From an uncultured Lachnospiraceae bacterium (GTDB taxonomy: Bacteria; Bacillota_A; Clostridia; Lachnospirales; Lachnospiraceae): a stretch of DNA of 17,708 nucleotides. The notes under the pieces were generated by a model, which saw only the letters and a program-made list of their open reading frames with translations, had not been told where the DNA came from and made no database searches. The number at the start of each line of letters is the position of its first letter. Positions within the stretch are counted from its first letter, which is position 1. Shown here piece after piece: positions 14,980 to 17,708 of this stretch. The stretch covers positions 1 through 17,708 of the forward strand of contig CAJUFW010000017.1 of NCBI GenBank assembly GCA_910585655.1. Direction: 5' to 3'. The position numbers were made by a program, and so were the translations under genes.

Positions 14980-15024
14980 TTGAGGCAGGTAGGCGCTCCT
15001 CTTCCTTCGCTCCTCCTGCCTCAA
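14980..15024 (-). repeat. Long hairpin in the ROK-transglutaminase intergenic region
   Basis: Perfect 10-bp inverted repeat TTGAGGCAGG (14980-14989) with CCTGCCTCAA (15015-15024). The stem can continue as AGG-GC with GC-CCT around one mismatch. There is no T tract on either side, so it is not a classical terminator; it may be a processing or stability hairpin that lets the two genes be expressed at different levels. Confidence 0.6.
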
Positions 15025-15042
15025 TATCCCTTTAAAACCTGC

Positions 15043-16083
15043 TTATTTTGCCAACTCCGGCTTATGATGAATCAGGTAATTATACATTGCTCCTACCATG
15101 TTTGCATCGCTTAAAAACTGGCAATTTCCAAGCTCCGGCTTTAGAACCGGAATCAAACTGCCCAGTGCTTCAAAGATCTTATTTACTTCTGCCCGGATAT
15201 CCGGTACCAAACGTTCCTGGCGGCTGACCCCACCTCCGAATATAATTTTTTCCGGATCGTAAACGACCTGCAGATTGTAAGTCATCAGTGCCAGATGAGA
15301 AATAAAGTTCTGGTAAATCCCGGTGACAACCGGATCTCCCTCTTCCAGCCATTTAAAAATCTGCGGCCCGTCTATTTTAGGCTGAGCTTCTTCCGCTGCT
15401 TTTTCTGACGATTCATTTTTCGCTACAGTTCCTTCCGAAAAAGCCCCGTCCATAGAGATTCCGACTTTCTCGCTCGCGTTTTTCTGTAGGGCAGCCGTCT
15501 CTAACGTCGAAAGATCCACTCCCTTTGCAGCGGCTACCGCCATCGTCAATCCCATCATCGCTCCCGGAATACACATGATATTCTGCATAGAAAAATCATT
15601 TGGCTTAACCATCAGACAGGAAAGCTCACCCGCCGTAAAGTTTTTCCCTTTATGAAGTCTTCGATTCTTGACGATTCCACCTGCAATTCCGGTTCCCAAA
15701 ATCACGACGATTCCGTCCTGGCAGTCGGAAAGCCCGCCCTTCCAAACTTCGGCAAGGGCAGCACACTTTCCGTCGTTCTCTACTGCCAACGGCACCGGTA
15801 TCCGTTCTTTTAACAAGTCAAAAATGTTCTGCCCATACAAATCCAAAAATGCTCCTGTTGTTCTTGCATAACCGCTTTCCGAATCAATCGCGCCTGGAAT
15901 GCTGATCGCTACACCTTCGATACGATCGGCAAATTTTTCATAAACCCCTGCTACGGTATCGACAAAGTTTTCAATCCCTGCTACCGGAGAGAGAACCTCT
16001 CCCTTTTCGCTCAGGTTCCCTTCCTCGTCAATCAGAGCATACTTCATATAGCTTCCGCCCAAATCTACTGTCAGACACTTCAT
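15043..16083 (-). CDS. ROK-family sugar kinase, possibly beta-glucoside kinase
   Basis: Cytosolic ATP-dependent sugar kinase, 346 residues. ROK features: phosphate-binding start VDLGGSYMKYAL (6-17), VENDGKCAALAE (101-112) with catalytic Asp104, ILGTGIAGGIVKNRRL (128-143), AGELS (151-155) and FGGGVSRQ (about 289-296). The CXCGXXGC zinc motif of classical ROK glucokinases is absent, as in the BglK/BGluK-like branch. Residues about 200-238 form an unusual acidic, Ser/Ala/Glu-rich insertion in the lid region. It starts 20 bases after the GH1 glucosidase stop, so kinase and hydrolase share an operon: the kinase would phosphorylate beta-glucosides or the glucose released, giving 6-phospho-sugars for the hydrolase. 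Glucokinase or N-acetylhexosamine kinase are alternatives. Confidence 0.85.
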   Translation of the reverse strand: MKCLTVDLGGSYMKYALIDEEGNLSEKGEVLSPVAGIENFVDTVAGVYEKFADRIEGVAISIPGAIDSESGYARTTGAFLDLYGQNIFDLLKERIPVPLAVENDGKCAALAEVWKGGLSDCQDGIVVILGTGIAGGIVKNRRLHKGKNFTAGELSCLMVKPNDFSMQNIMCIPGAMMGLTMAVAAAKGVDLSTLETAALQKNASEKVGISMDGAFSEGTVAKNESSEKAAEEAQPKIDGPQIFKWLEEGDPVVTGIYQNFISHLALMTYNLQVVYDPEKIIFGGGVSRQERLVPDIRAEVNKIFEALGSLIPVLKPELGNCQFLSDANMVGAMYNYLIHHKPELAK

Positions 16084-16103
16084 CTTGCTATCACCCTTTC
16101 TTT

Positions 16104-17525
16104 TTAAACTTCTGGCGCCGTCAGGTTATCGCCGCTTGTCGCAATAACTTCCTTGTACCAGTCAAAGCTCTTCTTTTTATAACGCTCCAACGTACCGGTT
16201 CCGTCGTCATAACGATCTACATAGATAAAACCATAGCGTTTTTTCAGTTCCGCTGTAGAGGCGCTAACCAGGTCGATACAGCCCCAAGTCGTATACCCCA
16301 TTACCTCAACACCGTCTTTGTTGATCGCCTCGGCTACCTGGTAGAGATGGTCGTTCAGATATTGGATACGGTAATCGTCCAGAACGGTCTTATTGCCGTT
16401 TTCGTCTGTTACCAGCTCGTCTACCGCCCCCAGACCGTTTTCTACGATAAAGACCGGAAGCTGATACCGATCGTAGATGTTGTTTAAGGCAATCCGAAGT
16501 CCCTTCGGATCGATTTGCCATCCCCATTCGCTTGCCTTTAAATGTGGATTCGGCACGCCTCCTAAAATATTTCCCTCGCCGGTTTTCATATTCGGATCCG
16601 CGCTGGCGCAGGCGCTCATATAATAACTAAAGGAAACAAAATCTACGGTATTCTTTAGGATTTCCTCATCCTCTGCTTCCATATTCAAATGGATACCGCG
16701 GTTTTCCATATATTTTTTCGCAAACGCCGAATAGCTTCCTCTCGCATGAACATCCGTAAAGAAATAGTTCTTCTGTTCTGTCTCCATCACGGCAATCACA
16801 TCATCCGGACTTGGCGTATACGGATAAACCGGAATGTTTAATACCATACAGCCGATTTTGGCATCCGGGCAGATCTCATGGCAAGCCTTTACCGCCAGAG
16901 CGCTCGCCACAAATTCATGGTGCATCGCCTGGTAAATATCCTGTTCTGTCAGATCTGCTTTTGGCGTATAAATCCCCGCTGCCATAAACGGGTTATGTAA
17001 TCCGGCATTGATTTCATTAAAGGTCAGCCAGTATTTTACTTTATCCTTGTAGCGGGTAAATACCGTTCTGGCATAACGCTCAAAAAAGCCGACCAGTCTC
17101 CGATCACGCCATCCGTCGTATTCCTTTGAAAGATGCAACGGCGTCTCATAGTGAGAGAGCGTTACCAACGGCTCAATCCCGTATTTGGCACATTCGTCAA
17201 ACACCCTGTCATAAAACTCCAGCCCCTTTTCGTTTGGCTGCTCCTCATCCCCTTTCGGGAAAATCCGGCTCCACGCGATCGATAAACGGAATACTTTAAA
17301 TCCCATCTCTGCAAACAGTTTAATGTCCTCGGCATACCGATGATAAAAGTCAATCCCTATCAGCTTCATATTGTCCGGAGTAGGCTCCTCGGTAATTCCT
17401 CCACGCATCCCGTGCGGATAAACGTCCTGAATCGACAGACCCTTTCCATCCTCTAAGTAAGCGCCTTCGCATTGGTTTGCGGCTGTTGCACCGCCAAATA
17501 AAAACTCCTTTGGAAATCTTGACAT
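16104..17525 (-). CDS. bglA: 6-phospho-beta-glucosidase (glycoside hydrolase family 1)
   Basis: Cleaves 6-phospho-beta-glucosides (cellobiose-6-P, arbutin-6-P, salicin-6-P) to glucose 6-phosphate and aglycone; cytosolic. 473 residues, the usual GH1 length. Seen: FPKEFLFGGATAANQCEGAY (4-23), the acid/base in TFNE (Glu171) and the nucleophile in VENGLG (Glu362). SASTAELKKRYGFIYVDR (421-438) places Ser423, Lys429 and Tyr431, the residues that bind the 6-phosphate in BglA-type enzymes, where plain beta-glucosidases carry a different loop. The ATG at 17525 has a perfect AGGAGGT six bases upstream. It heads a cluster with the ROK kinase and transglutaminase gene. A PTS permease would be expected upstream, outside the window. 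Confidence 0.95.
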   Translation of the reverse strand: MSRFPKEFLFGGATAANQCEGAYLEDGKGLSIQDVYPHGMRGGITEEPTPDNMKLIGIDFYHRYAEDIKLFAEMGFKVFRLSIAWSRIFPKGDEEQPNEKGLEFYDRVFDECAKYGIEPLVTLSHYETPLHLSKEYDGWRDRRLVGFFERYARTVFTRYKDKVKYWLTFNEINAGLHNPFMAAGIYTPKADLTEQDIYQAMHHEFVASALAVKACHEICPDAKIGCMVLNIPVYPYTPSPDDVIAVMETEQKNYFFTDVHARGSYSAFAKKYMENRGIHLNMEAEDEEILKNTVDFVSFSYYMSACASADPNMKTGEGNILGGVPNPHLKASEWGWQIDPKGLRIALNNIYDRYQLPVFIVENGLGAVDELVTDENGNKTVLDDYRIQYLNDHLYQVAEAINKDGVEVMGYTTWGCIDLVSASTAELKKRYGFIYVDRYDDGTGTLERYKKKSFDWYKEVIATSGDNLTAPEV

Positions 17526-17531
17526 TTTTTT

Positions 17532-17538
17532 ACCTCCT
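17532..17538 (-). promoter_or_regulatory. Ribosome-binding site deciding the bglA start
   Basis: Minus-strand AGGAGGT six bases before ATG 17525. The frame is open further upstream to 17609, but that extension is repeat DNA with no site of its own. Confidence 0.85.
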
Positions 17539-17543
17539 ATTAG

Positions 17544-17598
17544 TAGTTCCGCTCGATTCCCTTCGCTGCCCCCTTCTGGCAGAGCATTTCCGGCTGCA
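17544..17598 (-). repeat. 55-bp direct repeat, copy next to bglA
   Basis: Identical over 55 bp to 17654-17708, offset exactly 110 bp. It contains a small CTGCC (17566-17570)/GGCAG (17578-17582) hairpin and is GC-rich. It lies immediately upstream of the bglA ribosome site. No promoter hexamers were found in it. Confidence 0.9.
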
Positions 17599-17653
17599 AA
17601 AAGACGCATCCGTAAATCCTCTGGGGGGCTGCTCCGGGATCTCGCTGTTGTGA

Positions 17654-17708
17654 TAGTTCCGCTCGATTCCCTTCGCTGCCCCCTTCTGGCAGAGCATTTC
17701 CGGCTGCA
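17654..17708 (-). repeat. 55-bp direct repeat, copy at the window end
   Basis: Second exact copy, truncated by or ending at the last base of the window. The 55 bases between copies (17599-17653) are unrelated to the repeat. Two minus-strand frames are open through both copies, with stops at 17540-17542 and 17530-17532, so this could also be the 3' end of an upstream gene. Confidence 0.9.

Noticed and set aside
17526..17609. 28-residue N-terminal extension of bglA
   Set aside because: The extension is translated repeat DNA, and the perfect AGGAGGT at 17532-17538 fixes the start at 17525.
17544..17708. CRISPR-like repeat
   Set aside because: Only two copies, 55 bp each with a 55-bp spacer, no cas genes and no further units; the size is outside usual CRISPR repeat lengths.
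1..17708. Phage, transposon, toxin-antitoxin or defence island
   Set aside because: No integrase, transposase, terminal inverted repeats, toxin-antitoxin pair or known defence domain was seen; gene content is mostly core metabolism.

Overview
The window reads as a piece of a Gram-positive, low-to-mid GC Clostridia chromosome, most likely Lachnospiraceae or a close relative. The reasons are strong AGGAGG-type ribosome sites, promoters of the TTGCNN-17 bp-TATACT kind, and the gene set: a Gx transporter next to a NusG domain II protein, a VanZ protein, the archaeal/fungal-type Asd, a streptococcal/clostridial-type TrpS, and a secreted transglutaminase with Cys-knuckle and BspA-like leucine-rich repeats. 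This is inference from gene content; no marker gene (rRNA, tRNA) is present. Almost all of it is ordinary core and accessory metabolism. I see no CRISPR array, insertion sequence, phage module or recognisable defence system.

Left part (1-2152). A minus-strand structured RNA or leader runs off the left edge. Its promoter is divergent from, and almost identical to, the promoter of a rightward pair: a diacylglycerol/lipid kinase-family protein and a VanZ-like membrane protein. Next, leftward, comes a two-gene unit for membrane and envelope functions (NusG domain II protein, then Gx transporter-family protein), reading head-on into the VanZ gene with only 14 bp between stop codons. Then follow leftward asd (aspartate-semialdehyde dehydrogenase) with its own promoter and terminator, a VOC-family protein plus trpS pair, a PPOX-class flavin protein and cardiolipin synthase.

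Middle (8291-9419). One rightward gene encodes an unrecognised 279-residue protein with a faint GIY-YIG-like signature near its N-terminus. It is followed by a bidirectional terminator shared with the converging pfkA.

Right part (9420-17708). Everything is leftward. In transcription order: a 6-phospho-beta-glucosidase (GH1), a ROK sugar kinase and a secreted transglutaminase-like surface protein, then ppk (polyphosphate kinase) and pfkA (phosphofructokinase). ppk and pfkA overlap by an ATGA and are probably translationally coupled. The GH1 and ROK pair suggests uptake and use of beta-glucosides. The ppk-pfkA pair links polyphosphate chemistry to glycolysis.

The last 183 bases hold a 55-bp exact direct repeat with a 110-bp period whose second copy ends exactly at the window end. 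This could be a genuine tandem repeat upstream of the glucosidase gene or an assembly-graph artefact. The points most worth a second look are this repeat, the edge RNA, the ppk-pfkA coupling with its Lys-rich tail and unusual PFK active-site signature, and the orphan protein.
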